Part shown: positions 1-6,906 of the stretch, in pieces
Position numbering within the stretch: the first letter of the stretch is position 1
Layout of the letters: each line of letters begins with the position of its first letter
Assembly: GCA_002428885.1 (NCBI GenBank)
Contig: DIYE01000355.1
Span: 1 to 11,424, forward strand
Origin: Alphaproteobacteria bacterium UBA6062
GTDB lineage: Bacteria; Pseudomonadota; Alphaproteobacteria; Sneathiellales; Sneathiellaceae
Length of the DNA: 11,424 bases
Direction: 5' to 3'
The notes under the pieces: generated by a model
Seen by the model: the letters and a program-made list of their open reading frames with translations, nothing else
Database searches by the model: none
What the model was told of the DNA's origin: nothing
Program-made: the position numbers and the translations under genes

Positions 1-260
1 CGGCGGGTGGAAATCGGAATACCATATTGAAGGCCGTGGGCCCGCCAGCTGAGGGCAAAGGCCCCTGATTTTTCGAGAGCGTCAAACTCCTCTTCGGTGA
101 CCGCCTTGTGATCTTCTCCGCCGGCGTCTTCCGCTCTGGTGATAAAACGGCGAGGGAAGATGAAACGGTCATCCTCCGCCAGATATTCCTTGGCCGTTGC
201 TAGCATCGTATCCTTGCCGACCCCGCTTGGACCAACGATGAGAACCAGTTTTCCATGCAT
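1..260 (-). CDS. phnN: Ribose 1,5-bisphosphate phosphokinase PhnN (partial, C-terminus beyond window start)
   Basis: PhnN phosphorylates ribose 1,5-bisphosphate to PRPP, the last step that returns the ribose carrier of the C-P lyase pathway to metabolism. About 86 N-terminal codons are visible. They open with MHGKLVLIVG and a P-loop GPSGVGKDT at residues 10-18, followed by a guanylate-kinase-like segment with RRFITR near residue 35 and AGGEDHKAVTEEEF after it, all typical of PhnN. The ATG at 260 lies one base after the phnM stop (TGA-C-ATG), so translation is probably coupled to phnM; no strong Shine-Dalgarno sequence is seen just before it. The family is usually a little under 200 residues, so more than half lies outside the window. 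Position as the last visible gene of the phnG-N run supports the call. Confidence 0.93.
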   Translation of the reverse strand, partial: MHGKLVLIVGPSGVGKDTMLATAKEYLAEDDRFIFPRRFITRAEDAGGEDHKAVTEEEFDALEKSGAFALSWRAHGLQYGIPISTR

Positions 261-261
261 G

Positions 262-1407
262 TCAGGATACCCGCGTTCCTTCGCGCCAGACGCCGCGAAT
301 AATGGGGTGGTGAGGGGAATGATGAACATGGATAAAGTCCGCCCGTTTATCAACGGCAATCTCTCCTCGATCAGTTAAACCGACGCAGTCTGCCGGTGTC
401 TTGCTGACCGCGCGAATGGCTCTTGGAAGGTCGTAACCGTCCACATCATCAAATAGCAGCATGGCTCCGTGGAGAAGGCTGTGGGGAACATAATCGCTGG
501 AAATGATATCCAGATAGCCGTGCCTGGCGAGATCTCCTGCTGCGATATTACCTGAATGAGAGCCGCCTCGCACCAGATTAGGGCCGCCCATCATCACACC
601 AAGGCCGGCTTCATGAGACGCTTTTGCCGCTTCCAGGGTGGTTGGGAATTCTGCGACTGTCATACCATCTGCAACGGCTTCACTGACATGTTCGGTTGTC
701 GCGTCATCATGGCTGGCGAGGGCCAGGTTATGCTCCTTGGCGACTTCGACGGCATGTTGGCGATGCTTGGCGCTGTAAAGCTGTTGATCGTTTTTGCGCT
801 GTTTGATGAAATCCTTCATCTGTTCATTACTGAGACCGTATTTGCTCTGATAATAGGTGTAATAGGCGTCCAGACTAACAAACTGTCGCTGGCCAGGTGT
901 ATGATCCATCACGGACAACATTTTGACCATGGCGTGGGACGCGAATGAGGACAGGGCCTCTATCATGCCGCCATAACTGACTTCGCACCGCAGATGAACC
1001 ATATGATCAGCGCGGAGCAGGCCTTTTTCCCGTGCCTGAAACAGACTTTCAATGCTGGCTTTGAGTTTGTGAATCCGCTCGCTGCCGTCATTGACATCAC
1101 CGACCGCAATGGCGTCAAAAACGGTGGTGATGCCGGCACTGGCGATCTGGTTGTCATGGGCAACCGCCGCCGCGATGGGAGGCCAGGAGGCTTTGGGGCG
1201 CGGCGTCATGTGCTTTTCGAGGTTATCTGTATGCAGCTCAACCAATCCCGGTATCAGGTAATCGCCTTCAAAATCGGCAGCAGACGGAAGGCTGGAACGG
1301 CTTTCGGAAATGTCGTGTATCCGGCCATCCCGAACGGCAACCGTCCCGTCTAAAACGTCATCCGCCAAAACGATTTTTGCATTGGTGTATATCTGTTCAA
1401 CCATCAT
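262..1407 (-). CDS. phnM: Alpha-D-ribose 1-methylphosphonate 5-triphosphate diphosphatase PhnM
   Basis: PhnM is an amidohydrolase-superfamily enzyme that removes pyrophosphate from the ribose-phosphonate triphosphate made by PhnGHI(L), giving the 5-phosphate substrate of PhnJ. The protein is 381 aa, close to the E. coli length. After an N-terminal beta domain it shows PGLVELHTDNLEKH at about residues 53-66, the PhnM form of the metal-binding motif (HTDN instead of HxH), then ASHDDAT around 231-237 and SSDYVPHSL around 303-311, which fit the conserved metal ligands. I chose ATG 1407; ATG 1404 is equally possible. A TTG at 1413 opens the frame further, but GGA at 1414-1416 is well placed as a Shine-Dalgarno for the ATG pair and not for the TTG. 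The start overlaps the end of phnL by 11 nt, implying translational coupling. Confidence 0.95.
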   Translation of the reverse strand: MMVEQIYTNAKIVLADDVLDGTVAVRDGRIHDISESRSSLPSAADFEGDYLIPGLVELHTDNLEKHMTPRPKASWPPIAAAVAHDNQIASAGITTVFDAIAVGDVNDGSERIHKLKASIESLFQAREKGLLRADHMVHLRCEVSYGGMIEALSSFASHAMVKMLSVMDHTPGQRQFVSLDAYYTYYQSKYGLSNEQMKDFIKQRKNDQQLYSAKHRQHAVEVAKEHNLALASHDDATTEHVSEAVADGMTVAEFPTTLEAAKASHEAGLGVMMGGPNLVRGGSHSGNIAAGDLARHGYLDIISSDYVPHSLLHGAMLLFDDVDGYDLPRAIRAVSKTPADCVGLTDRGEIAVDKRADFIHVHHSPHHPIIRGVWREGTRVS

Positions 1408-2101
1408 ACTCAATCCGGTGTTTCGTTACGTCGAAAAAGTCTGTACAGACGGCATCGCGGGCCGCCTGATCGTGGAATATTCCGAGGATGGCCGAACCGC
1501 GTTCCTTGGCTTCTTCAATCAGGTCAAGGACGGTTTGCCGGTTCCCCGCATCCAGCGAAGCTGTGGGCTCATCCAGCAGCATGATCGGGTAATCGGCGAT
1601 GAAACCCCGGGCGATATTCACCCGCTGCTGCTCGCCGCCGGAAAAGGTGAGTGGTGAGAGGGACCACAGCCGTTCGGGAATGTTGAGCCGACTGAGGAGT
1701 TGGCGCGCCTTGTCTTTGGCCGCTTCCTCCGAGGCTCCCAAAGTGGTCAGGGGTTCTGCGACAATATCCAGTGTTGATACCCGAGGAATAACCCGGAGGA
1801 ACTGGCTTACATATCCCATGGTGACTTTCCGGATCTCCAGAATGTCATGGGGCGTGGCGGTGGTGATATCCACCCATCTGCCGTCATGGAAGACATTCAC
1901 CGAACCGGAGGCGCAAAGATAGTTGGCATACAGCATCCGCATAAAGGTGCTTTTGCCCGAACCTGACTCTCCCGTCAGGCCGATACAGTCCCCGGCCTGC
2001 ATGGAGAAGTTGATGTCTTCAAAGACCGGGATTGTCGTTCCGCCTTGCGTATGCAATGTGAAACTCTTGGCCAGTTTTTCTACTTTAAGCATGTCAGTCA
2101 T
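1397..2101 (-). CDS. phnL: Phosphonate C-P lyase system ABC-type protein PhnL
   Basis: PhnL is an ABC-type ATPase-like protein of the C-P lyase machinery, not a transporter. In E. coli it is needed with PhnG/H/I to attach the phosphonate to ribose triphosphate. The 234-aa sequence contains all ABC motifs: Walker A GESGSGKST at residues 44-52, Q-loop VSQ at 98-100, signature FSGGEQQ starting at 153, Walker B IMLLDE at 173-178 followed by PTASLD, and an H-loop histidine at 210 (IFHDQ). The sequence MGYVSQFLRVIPRVS is characteristic of PhnL rather than PhnK. ATG 2101 is preceded by GAGCAGG, a plausible ribosome site. It follows phnK by 9 nt and runs into phnM. Confidence 0.95.
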   Translation of the reverse strand: MTDMLKVEKLAKSFTLHTQGGTTIPVFEDINFSMQAGDCIGLTGESGSGKSTFMRMLYANYLCASGSVNVFHDGRWVDITTATPHDILEIRKVTMGYVSQFLRVIPRVSTLDIVAEPLTTLGASEEAAKDKARQLLSRLNIPERLWSLSPLTFSGGEQQRVNIARGFIADYPIMLLDEPTASLDAGNRQTVLDLIEEAKERGSAILGIFHDQAARDAVCTDFFDVTKHRIEYDG

Positions 2102-2110
2102 GGCCTGCTC

Positions 2111-2893
2111 TTACGTCTGGAGAATGGAAGAAACGAGAAGTTGGGTATAGGCGTGCTGCGGATCATCAAGCACCTGGTCCGTGAGGCCCTGTTCGACAAT
2201 CCTGCCTCTTTGCATGACCATGAGCCGGTTGGACAGCAGGCGGGCAACGGCAAGATCGTGGGTAACGATGATGACAGAAAGGCCGAGGTCCCTTACCAGG
2301 CTACGCAATAGATCAAGGAGCTTTGCCTGCACGGAGACATCAAGACCGCCGGTCGGCTCATCCATAAAAACAAGACGCGGGCCGGTTACCAGGTTGCGGG
2401 CGATTTGCAGCCTTTGCTGCATGCCACCGGAGAAGGTGGAGGGAAGATCGTCAAGACGGTCGCTCTCAATCTCTACTTTGCCCAGCCAGTTTTCGGCACT
2501 CTGGCGGATGTCGCCATAATGCCGGTTACCGATGGCCATCAGTCTTTCACCGACATTGGCGCCGGCGCTCACATTCATTCTAAGACCGTCTCGCGGACTC
2601 TGATGAACGAAGGCCCAGTCGGTCCGCATAAGGAGGCGGCGTTCCGGCTCGCTCATTTGGTAAACCTCTTTCATGCCTTCAATCCGCGTATTGTAGGAAA
2701 CCTGTCCTTCGCTCGGTTCCAACTGGGCGGAGATGCAGTTCAGGAGCGTTGATTTTCCGGAGCCGGATTCGCCGACAATGCCCAGAACCTCGCCTGGCCA
2801 GAGATCAAAGCAGACGTCCTGGCAACCAATCCGGCTGCCATACATCATGGTAAGATCCCTGATACTCAGCAAAATATTGCTGTCTCTACTCAT
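2111..2893 (-). CDS. phnK: Phosphonate C-P lyase system ATP-binding protein PhnK
   Basis: PhnK is the ABC-type subunit that docks on the PhnGHIJ core complex through PhnJ and is required for phosphonate use in vivo. The 260-aa protein carries Walker A GESGSGKST at 41-49, Q-loop VHQSP at 96-100, signature FSGGMQQR at 154-161, Walker B LVFMDE at 174-179, and H-loop THD at 211-213. The C-terminal HAYTQLL resembles oligopeptide-transporter ATPases, as is usual for PhnK. RDGLRMNVSAGANVGERLMA after the Q-loop is typical of the family. The start ATG overlaps the phnJ stop (ATGA), with GAAGAGG just upstream as ribosome site. Without the neighbours one could mistake it for a dipeptide transporter ATPase; the operon context removes that doubt. 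Confidence 0.95.
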   Translation of the reverse strand: MSRDSNILLSIRDLTMMYGSRIGCQDVCFDLWPGEVLGIVGESGSGKSTLLNCISAQLEPSEGQVSYNTRIEGMKEVYQMSEPERRLLMRTDWAFVHQSPRDGLRMNVSAGANVGERLMAIGNRHYGDIRQSAENWLGKVEIESDRLDDLPSTFSGGMQQRLQIARNLVTGPRLVFMDEPTGGLDVSVQAKLLDLLRSLVRDLGLSVIIVTHDLAVARLLSNRLMVMQRGRIVEQGLTDQVLDDPQHAYTQLLVSSILQT

Positions 2894-3792
2894 AACGCTA
2901 CCTCTTCCGTCAGGCTGTCATCTCGGTTTTGTGGACCTCGATGTCCTTTGGCCTGTCTTTCATTACAGTGATCACTGTCCGAACAGACGAACATGCGATT
3001 GCCCTGGTCATCGAGAATGACTTCATCCAGGAAAGTGTCTTTTGCTCCGCACAGGCCACACACATCTTCCCAGCTTTGTATGACAAATGGATGATCCTCA
3101 AAATCGAGGCTTTTGACCTTGGTATAGGGGGGCAGGGCGTAAATCCGTTTTTCCCGTCCCGCGCCGAAAAGCTGCAAAGCCGGCATCATGTCCATCTTGG
3201 GATTATCGAATTTCGGGATAGGGGACGGATCCATCATGTAGCGGTCATTGATCAGTGCCGGGTAGGCATAGGTTGTCGCAATATGACCGTGCCGGGCGAT
3301 ATCCTCGTAAAGCTTTACATGCATAAGCCCGTATTCTTCCAGCGCATGCATTTTACGGGTCTCTGTCTCGCGCGGCTCCAGGAATCTGAGAGGTTCCGGA
3401 ATGGGAACCTGATAGACCAAAATCTGGTCTTCGCGGAGCGGATGTTCCGGGATCCGGTGCCGGGTCTGAATAATATCTGCGTCTGCCGTTTTTTCTGTTG
3501 TTTCCACACCGGCGGTCCGGGCAAAAAATTTCCGGATACTGACGGCATTGGTCGTATCGTCGGAACCCTGGTCGATGACTTTCAGGGTGTCTTCCGGACC
3601 GATAACAGCCGCTGTGACCTGAACCCCCCCGGTGCCCCAGCCGTAAGGCATCGGCATCTCCCGCCCTGCAAAGGGAACCTGGTATCCGGGAATGGCGACG
3701 GCTTTTAAAAGAGCTCGTCGGATCATTCTTTTTGTCTGTTCATCCAGATACGCGAAATTATAATCCGGTATCTCTGTTTGCTGGTAATTCAT
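2890..3792 (-). CDS. phnJ: Carbon-phosphorus lyase, radical SAM enzyme PhnJ
   Basis: PhnJ cleaves the C-P bond of alpha-D-ribose 1-alkylphosphonate 5-phosphate, releasing the alkane (methane from methylphosphonate) and ribose 1,2-cyclic phosphate 5-phosphate. The 300-aa protein has the atypical radical-SAM cluster motif C245-x2-C248-x21-C270-x5-C276, with the same spacing as the four cysteines of E. coli PhnJ (241, 244, 266, 272). Gly36 in AVAIPGYQVPFAG lies at the same offset (+4) as E. coli Gly32, the proposed glycyl-radical site, and Cys276 corresponds to the proposed thiyl cysteine Cys272. All proposed catalytic residues are therefore present. ATG 3792 is three bases after the phnI stop, with GGAG just upstream. 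The stop overlaps the phnK start. Confidence 0.98.
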   Translation of the reverse strand: MNYQQTEIPDYNFAYLDEQTKRMIRRALLKAVAIPGYQVPFAGREMPMPYGWGTGGVQVTAAVIGPEDTLKVIDQGSDDTTNAVSIRKFFARTAGVETTEKTADADIIQTRHRIPEHPLREDQILVYQVPIPEPLRFLEPRETETRKMHALEEYGLMHVKLYEDIARHGHIATTYAYPALINDRYMMDPSPIPKFDNPKMDMMPALQLFGAGREKRIYALPPYTKVKSLDFEDHPFVIQSWEDVCGLCGAKDTFLDEVILDDQGNRMFVCSDSDHCNERQAKGHRGPQNRDDSLTEEVAL

Positions 3793-3795
3793 GAG

Positions 3796-4902
3796 TTACT
3801 CCGCCGCCCTCTGAGGGTGTTGTTCGGCTTGCTCCCGCCGCATTTTCCTGACAAGTTCCAGTTCCGACTGGAAGTCCACATAATGGGGAAGCTTGATATG
3901 CTCGACGAAACCGGTGGCTTCGATATTGTCGCTGTGGGATAGGACAAACTCTTCATCCTGGGCCGGTGAGGTAACCTCTTCCCCCATTTCCTTGTCGCGT
4001 AGCGCCCGGTCCACCAGCGCCATAGCGATGGCTTTGCGTTCATTCTGGCCGAAGGTGAGGCCGTAGCCGCGAGTGAATTGCGGCGGTGCGGTTTTGGAAC
4101 CTTTGAACTGGTTCACATTTTCACATTCCGTGATATCGATCTCGCCGAGATGGATGGGAAAATCGAGCTCTTCCGGCGCGATCTCAACATCAACACTGCC
4201 ATAACGGATTTCGCCGACAAAAGCATGGTTGCGGGCATAGCCGCGCTGTGTGGAGTAGCCGAGGGACAGGATAAAACCTTCGTCGCCCCGGGAGAGGTTT
4301 TGCAATCTGATATCCCGATCTGCGGGAAATTCCAGTGGCTGACGAGTCAGGTCACCAACAGGCTCATGGCTTTCATCTGAAACCCGCTCTTCTTGCTGGA
4401 TCAGGCCTTCATGATTGAGCAGGTCATCCAGAACCCGGGGCATGGTGTTATCGACCCCTTCCGATGAGCTTTCCGCTTCCAGGGGCTCTTCGCCATTGGC
4501 CGTCAGGGTGAAATCCAGGAGCCGGTGAGTATAGTCAAAGGTCGGTCCCAGAACCTGACCGCCCGGCAGATCCTTGTAAGTGGCGGAAATGCGCCGACTG
4601 ATCTGCATAGTGCCGGTGTCGATCGGTAAGGAATAGCCGAAGCGCGGCAGGGTGGTTCTGTAAGCCCGCATCAGGAAGACCGCTTCAATCAGATCGCCGC
4701 GTGCCTGTTTGATGGCGAGGGAGGCAAGGTCCGGATCGTATAAGGAGCCTTCGGCCATGACACGGGAAACGGACAATGTCAGTTGTTCCCGGATCTGGTC
4801 TGTCTTGATTTCAGGAATGTCCGGATTGCCACGGCGTTTTTCAGCGAGAAGTTTATGGGCGTTTTCAATGGCCCGCTCGCCTCCTTTAACAGCAACATAC
4901 AT
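3796..4902 (-). CDS. phnI: Carbon-phosphorus lyase core complex subunit PhnI
   Basis: PhnI is a core subunit of the PhnGHIJ complex and the nucleosidase-like component that, with PhnG, PhnH and PhnL, exchanges the adenine of ATP for the phosphonate. The protein is 368 aa from the ATG at 4902 (MYVAVKGGERAIENAH), the conserved family N-terminus. The open frame continues upstream to 4959, but that part has no homologous look and overlaps phnH, whereas GAGGTG sits just before ATG 4902. Family landmarks are GYARNHAFVGEIR near 221-233 and HIKLPHYVDFQ at 335-345. His335 and His340 have the same 5-residue spacing as E. coli His328/His333, reported as zinc ligands near the PhnJ active site. It is one base from the phnH stop. 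Confidence 0.95.
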   Translation of the reverse strand: MYVAVKGGERAIENAHKLLAEKRRGNPDIPEIKTDQIREQLTLSVSRVMAEGSLYDPDLASLAIKQARGDLIEAVFLMRAYRTTLPRFGYSLPIDTGTMQISRRISATYKDLPGGQVLGPTFDYTHRLLDFTLTANGEEPLEAESSSEGVDNTMPRVLDDLLNHEGLIQQEERVSDESHEPVGDLTRQPLEFPADRDIRLQNLSRGDEGFILSLGYSTQRGYARNHAFVGEIRYGSVDVEIAPEELDFPIHLGEIDITECENVNQFKGSKTAPPQFTRGYGLTFGQNERKAIAMALVDRALRDKEMGEEVTSPAQDEEFVLSHSDNIEATGFVEHIKLPHYVDFQSELELVRKMRREQAEQHPQRAAE

Positions 4903-4903
4903 G

Positions 4904-5509
4904 TTACACCTCAATCCGGGTTGTGCGGGGCAGGGCGGCAAGCGAAGATGTCGCTGCAAAGATCAGATCGACACCACAAGGGAAGAGGCGCTGGTTCGCT
5001 TGCGCCCATTGGATAAGAGCGTCCGGGATCGGATCCGGAGCCAAAACGGCTTTGGAGTGAATGCCGGGCCCTGTCAGGGTCAGTGCTGCCGGTCCGGTAA
5101 AGCCATCAATCATGATCAGCAGGGTCGCTGACTGATGCGGCATCTCCGGATTGCCGACCGCAAGGGAATTCAGGAAATCGAAGTTAGAAGTACGAGCATC
5201 CGCAACCGCAAAAACCGCCTGGCCGCACTGATCGACAACGGGACAACCCGTATGGAATTTCAGATGTTTTTCCGTCTGGATATCCCGGATGTCAGGGCTG
5301 AGCCAGACAGGGGTTTCCATATCGGCAAGGGCCAGCAGGAAACCAGTCGCAGCCCGGTTCAGTTTGCCCGGTGTTTCCAGATTTTCAGGAGCCGGTACGA
5401 CAGTACCGGGGCGAGACAGGGCTTCCAGGACATCCCGGAAAATTCTGTTGGAGGCGAATGCCGGATTTTCGAGGCCCGACAGAGGCGCGGTGAGGGGACC
5501 CAGGTCCAT
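4904..5509 (-). CDS. phnH: Carbon-phosphorus lyase core complex subunit PhnH
   Basis: PhnH is a homodimeric subunit of the C-P lyase core. It has a fold related to PLP-dependent transferases but no cofactor lysine, and is thought to take part in forming the ribose triphosphonate intermediate. The 201-aa length matches the roughly 195-aa family. Typical segments are NRIFRDVLEALSRPGTVV at 21-38, a LTGPGI loop at 145-150, FPCGVDLIF at 176-184, and the closing LPRTTRIEV. The ATG at 5509 shares one base with the phnG stop (TAATG), and AGGAGAAG lies directly upstream, a strong coupled ribosome site. Order between phnG and phnI is canonical. Confidence 0.94.
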   Translation of the reverse strand: MDLGPLTAPLSGLENPAFASNRIFRDVLEALSRPGTVVPAPENLETPGKLNRAATGFLLALADMETPVWLSPDIRDIQTEKHLKFHTGCPVVDQCGQAVFAVADARTSNFDFLNSLAVGNPEMPHQSATLLIMIDGFTGPAALTLTGPGIHSKAVLAPDPIPDALIQWAQANQRLFPCGVDLIFAATSSLAALPRTTRIEV

Positions 5510-5961
5510 TAATCTTCTCCTCGTACCATAGTGTAGAAATCAACTTTTGTGGCGGCTGCCTTGGCCGACTGGTTATCTCGTTCGGCTTTGCGGCGGTTAT
5601 TCAGAATGTCGAGAAAGCCGGCTGTGCTGTCATCCTGGACAAAGCGGGCGTCGAACAGGGCGGCAAGCTCCGCATGCCTTTTATCCCGGCCTTTGACATA
5701 GCCATGACCGACCGTGCCGTCTGACAGGCGCACCGAGCAGCGGGTGACGGTCATTTCACCAAGGTTGAAGCGTTGACCCGTACCACCGGCGCGGCCCCGA
5801 ACCATGACAAGACCGATTTCCGGTTCCCTGAGATAGGAATAGGGAAGATCCTGCCCGTGCTCTTTCCAGAAAGGTTCCAGTTCTTGCTTGCTGGATCTGG
5901 CCAGGCTTTCCATTCGCTGCTTTCTAAGAGCCTGATCTGCTGTTAATGCTGCTTCCGCCAT
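5509..5961 (-). CDS. phnG: Carbon-phosphorus lyase core complex subunit PhnG
   Basis: PhnG is the small core subunit that pairs with PhnI in the PhnGHIJ complex and helps make the ribose 1-phosphonate triphosphate. The protein is 150 aa, the same length as in E. coli. Conserved stretches are RFNLGEMTVTRCSVRL at 64-79 and GHGYVKGRDKRHAELAALFD at 85-104, the usual PhnG signature with paired G-H-G and K-R-H-A-E. ATG 5961 is preceded at good distance by GAGAGGAAA, a strong ribosome site. It is the first gene of the operon and faces phnF across a 129-nt control region containing the promoter at 6022-6050. Confidence 0.95.
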   Translation of the reverse strand: MAEAALTADQALRKQRMESLARSSKQELEPFWKEHGQDLPYSYLREPEIGLVMVRGRAGGTGQRFNLGEMTVTRCSVRLSDGTVGHGYVKGRDKRHAELAALFDARFVQDDSTAGFLDILNNRRKAERDNQSAKAAATKVDFYTMVRGED

Positions 5962-5981
5962 GAATTTCCTCTCGACTGGTG

Positions 5982-6010
5982 GACAAATTCAAAATTTGTC
6001 TAGATGTCTA
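5982..6010. promoter_or_regulatory. Candidate PhnF operator region (inverted repeat plus TGTCTA direct repeats)
   Basis: A perfect 8-bp inverted repeat with a 3-nt centre, GACAAATT-CAA-AATTTGTC, fills 5982-6000. It runs into two direct copies of TGTCTA at 5997-6002 and 6005-6010, eight bases apart (TAGACA on the other strand). HutC-type GntR regulators bind sites of the form GT-N-TA-N-AC; GTCTAGAT here fits five of six fixed positions. The elements lie just downstream of the predicted phnG promoter and between the predicted -35 and -10 of phnF, where a bound repressor would block both. That PhnF is the protein that binds here is inference. Confidence 0.5.
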
Positions 6011-6016
6011 TATGAT
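5988..6016 (+). promoter_or_regulatory. Possible phnF promoter
   Basis: TTCAAA at 5988-5993 (4/6 to the sigma70 -35) and TATGAT at 6011-6016 (5/6 to the -10) are separated by 17 nt. They would start transcription near 6023, about 70 nt before the phnF ATG. The promoter is embedded in the candidate operators, consistent with autoregulation. The weak -35 keeps confidence low. Confidence 0.4.
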
Positions 6017-6021
6017 TTTAA

Positions 6022-6050
6022 GTTATACAGAGTGAAATCAGTCTTTTCAA
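6022..6050 (-). promoter_or_regulatory. Predicted promoter of the phnG-N operon
   Basis: On the minus strand TTGAAA (6050-6045, 5/6 to consensus) is followed after exactly 17 nt by TATAAC (6027-6022, 5/6 to consensus). Transcription would begin around 6015, leaving a leader of about 54 nt before phnG that contains the TAGACA repeats and the 19-bp inverted repeat. This is the best sigma70-like match in the divergent region. Confidence 0.6.
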
Positions 6051-6060
6051 AGTCGGATAG

Positions 6061-6078
6061 ATGAAACTTTTATGACGG
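6061..6078 (-). promoter_or_regulatory. Candidate Pho box (PhoB site) upstream of the phn promoter
   Basis: Read on the minus strand, CCGTCATAAAAGTTTCAT matches the E. coli Pho-box consensus CTGTCATAAATCTGTCAT at 14 of 18 positions, with the two 7-mer halves 11 bp apart as in true sites. It points toward phnG and ends 10 nt before the predicted -35. Typical Pho boxes sit closer to the -10, so a functional site would need an extended PhoB array or act differently. It also lies in the phnF leader. Phosphate control of phn operons is well established in other bacteria; for this site it is inference. Confidence 0.4.
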
Positions 6079-6090
6079 TCGGGTGGTATC

Positions 6091-6804
6091 ATGGAGTGGG
6101 AAAAAGGCCTGTCGATCTGGAAGCAGATTGAGCGGCAGCTTTTAAGAGATATAGCATTGGAGGTTTTTAAGCCGGGTGAGAAGATGCCGACCGAAATGGA
6201 GCTGGCAACCCGCTTTGGCGTGAACAGGCATACAGTCCGGCAAGCCATGGCTGCCCTGGCGGAGGCCAATGTTGTCCGGGTAGAGCAGGGGCGCGGCGCT
6301 TTCGTACAGGAGAGTGTGCTGGATTATCCGGTCGGTAACCGCACCCGGTTTTCGCAGATCGTTTCAAGCCGCCACAGAATGCCGGACAAACGCTTGGTTT
6401 CCGATAAAATCCTGAAGGCTTCACCAACGGTTGCCCGTAATTTGCGACTGAAGCCCAATGAGAAAGTGATCGAAATCCTTTCCGTCAGTGAGGCGGATGG
6501 TATTCCACTGGCCGTCGGTCAAAGCTTCCTGCCGGCGAAGCGGTTTGAAGGAATTGTCGAGATCTTCAAGGGAACCAAATCCCTGACGGAAGCCTTTCGG
6601 GAGTTCGGTATTCAAGACTATACGAGGAAATTCACGAAAATTAGCGCCCAGTTACCCAACAGTAAAATCGCCGGCCTCCTCAAACAGCAAAAAAGCCGTC
6701 CTATCCTGCTGACGGAAAGCGTGGATGTGGACGCGGCGGGTGCTCCCATTGAATACGGTAATACGAGTTTCACCAGTGACCGGGTCCAGCTTCTTGTGGA
6801 GTGA
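6091..6804 (+). CDS. phnF: GntR/HutC-family transcriptional regulator PhnF
   Basis: This is a 237-aa regulator with an N-terminal winged helix-turn-helix (about residues 8-75) and a C-terminal UTRA ligand-binding domain (about 90-235), the HutC subfamily layout. The DNA-binding part reads GEKMPTEMELATRFGVNRHT at 29-48 followed by VRQAMAALAEANVVRVEQGR, which is classic GntR. Divergent placement beside phnG and similarity to the E. coli PhnF type support its role as the local, probably repressing, regulator of phosphonate use. The effector is not visible from sequence. ATG 6091 follows GGGTGG at reasonable distance, and no earlier in-frame start gives a better site. It likely controls phnG-N and itself through elements at 5982-6010. 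It could also be an orphan HutC regulator with another target, but that is less likely here. Confidence 0.88.
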   Translation: MEWEKGLSIWKQIERQLLRDIALEVFKPGEKMPTEMELATRFGVNRHTVRQAMAALAEANVVRVEQGRGAFVQESVLDYPVGNRTRFSQIVSSRHRMPDKRLVSDKILKASPTVARNLRLKPNEKVIEILSVSEADGIPLAVGQSFLPAKRFEGIVEIFKGTKSLTEAFREFGIQDYTRKFTKISAQLPNSKIAGLLKQQKSRPILLTESVDVDAAGAPIEYGNTSFTSDRVQLLVE

Positions 6805-6813
6805 CGTGCCGAA

Positions 6814-6871
6814 AAGAAGCATTTTATAAAGGGCTTGACGCTGCGTTTATGAGGGATGCAGTATGCTTCTT
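6814..6871. repeat. Perfect 9-bp inverted repeat with 40-nt loop between phnF and bdhA
   Basis: AAGAAGCAT at 6814-6822 and its exact complement ATGCTTCTT at 6863-6871 bracket 40 nt that contain TTGACG (6835-6840), a good -35-like hexamer. No convincing -10 is found at 16-18 nt from it. The pair could form a long-looped stem after phnF or be chance; there is no T-tract, so it is not called a terminator. Confidence 0.25.
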
Positions 6872-6906
6872 CCTGGACATAATACACTCTTTGGGAAGGC
6901 GTAGGG

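Noticed and set aside
994..1353. Plus-strand open frame of 119 codons
   Set aside because: It is a shadow of phnM, which is a clear amidohydrolase on the other strand.
2929..3708. A 259-codon open frame on the plus strand
   Set aside because: It lies entirely antisense to phnJ, has no recognisable protein features, and its length is explained by the codon use of phnJ.
4903..4959. N-terminal extension of phnI (19 extra codons)
   Set aside because: It overlaps the end of phnH, shows no PhnI similarity, and the ATG at 4902 has a strong ribosome site and the family N-terminus.
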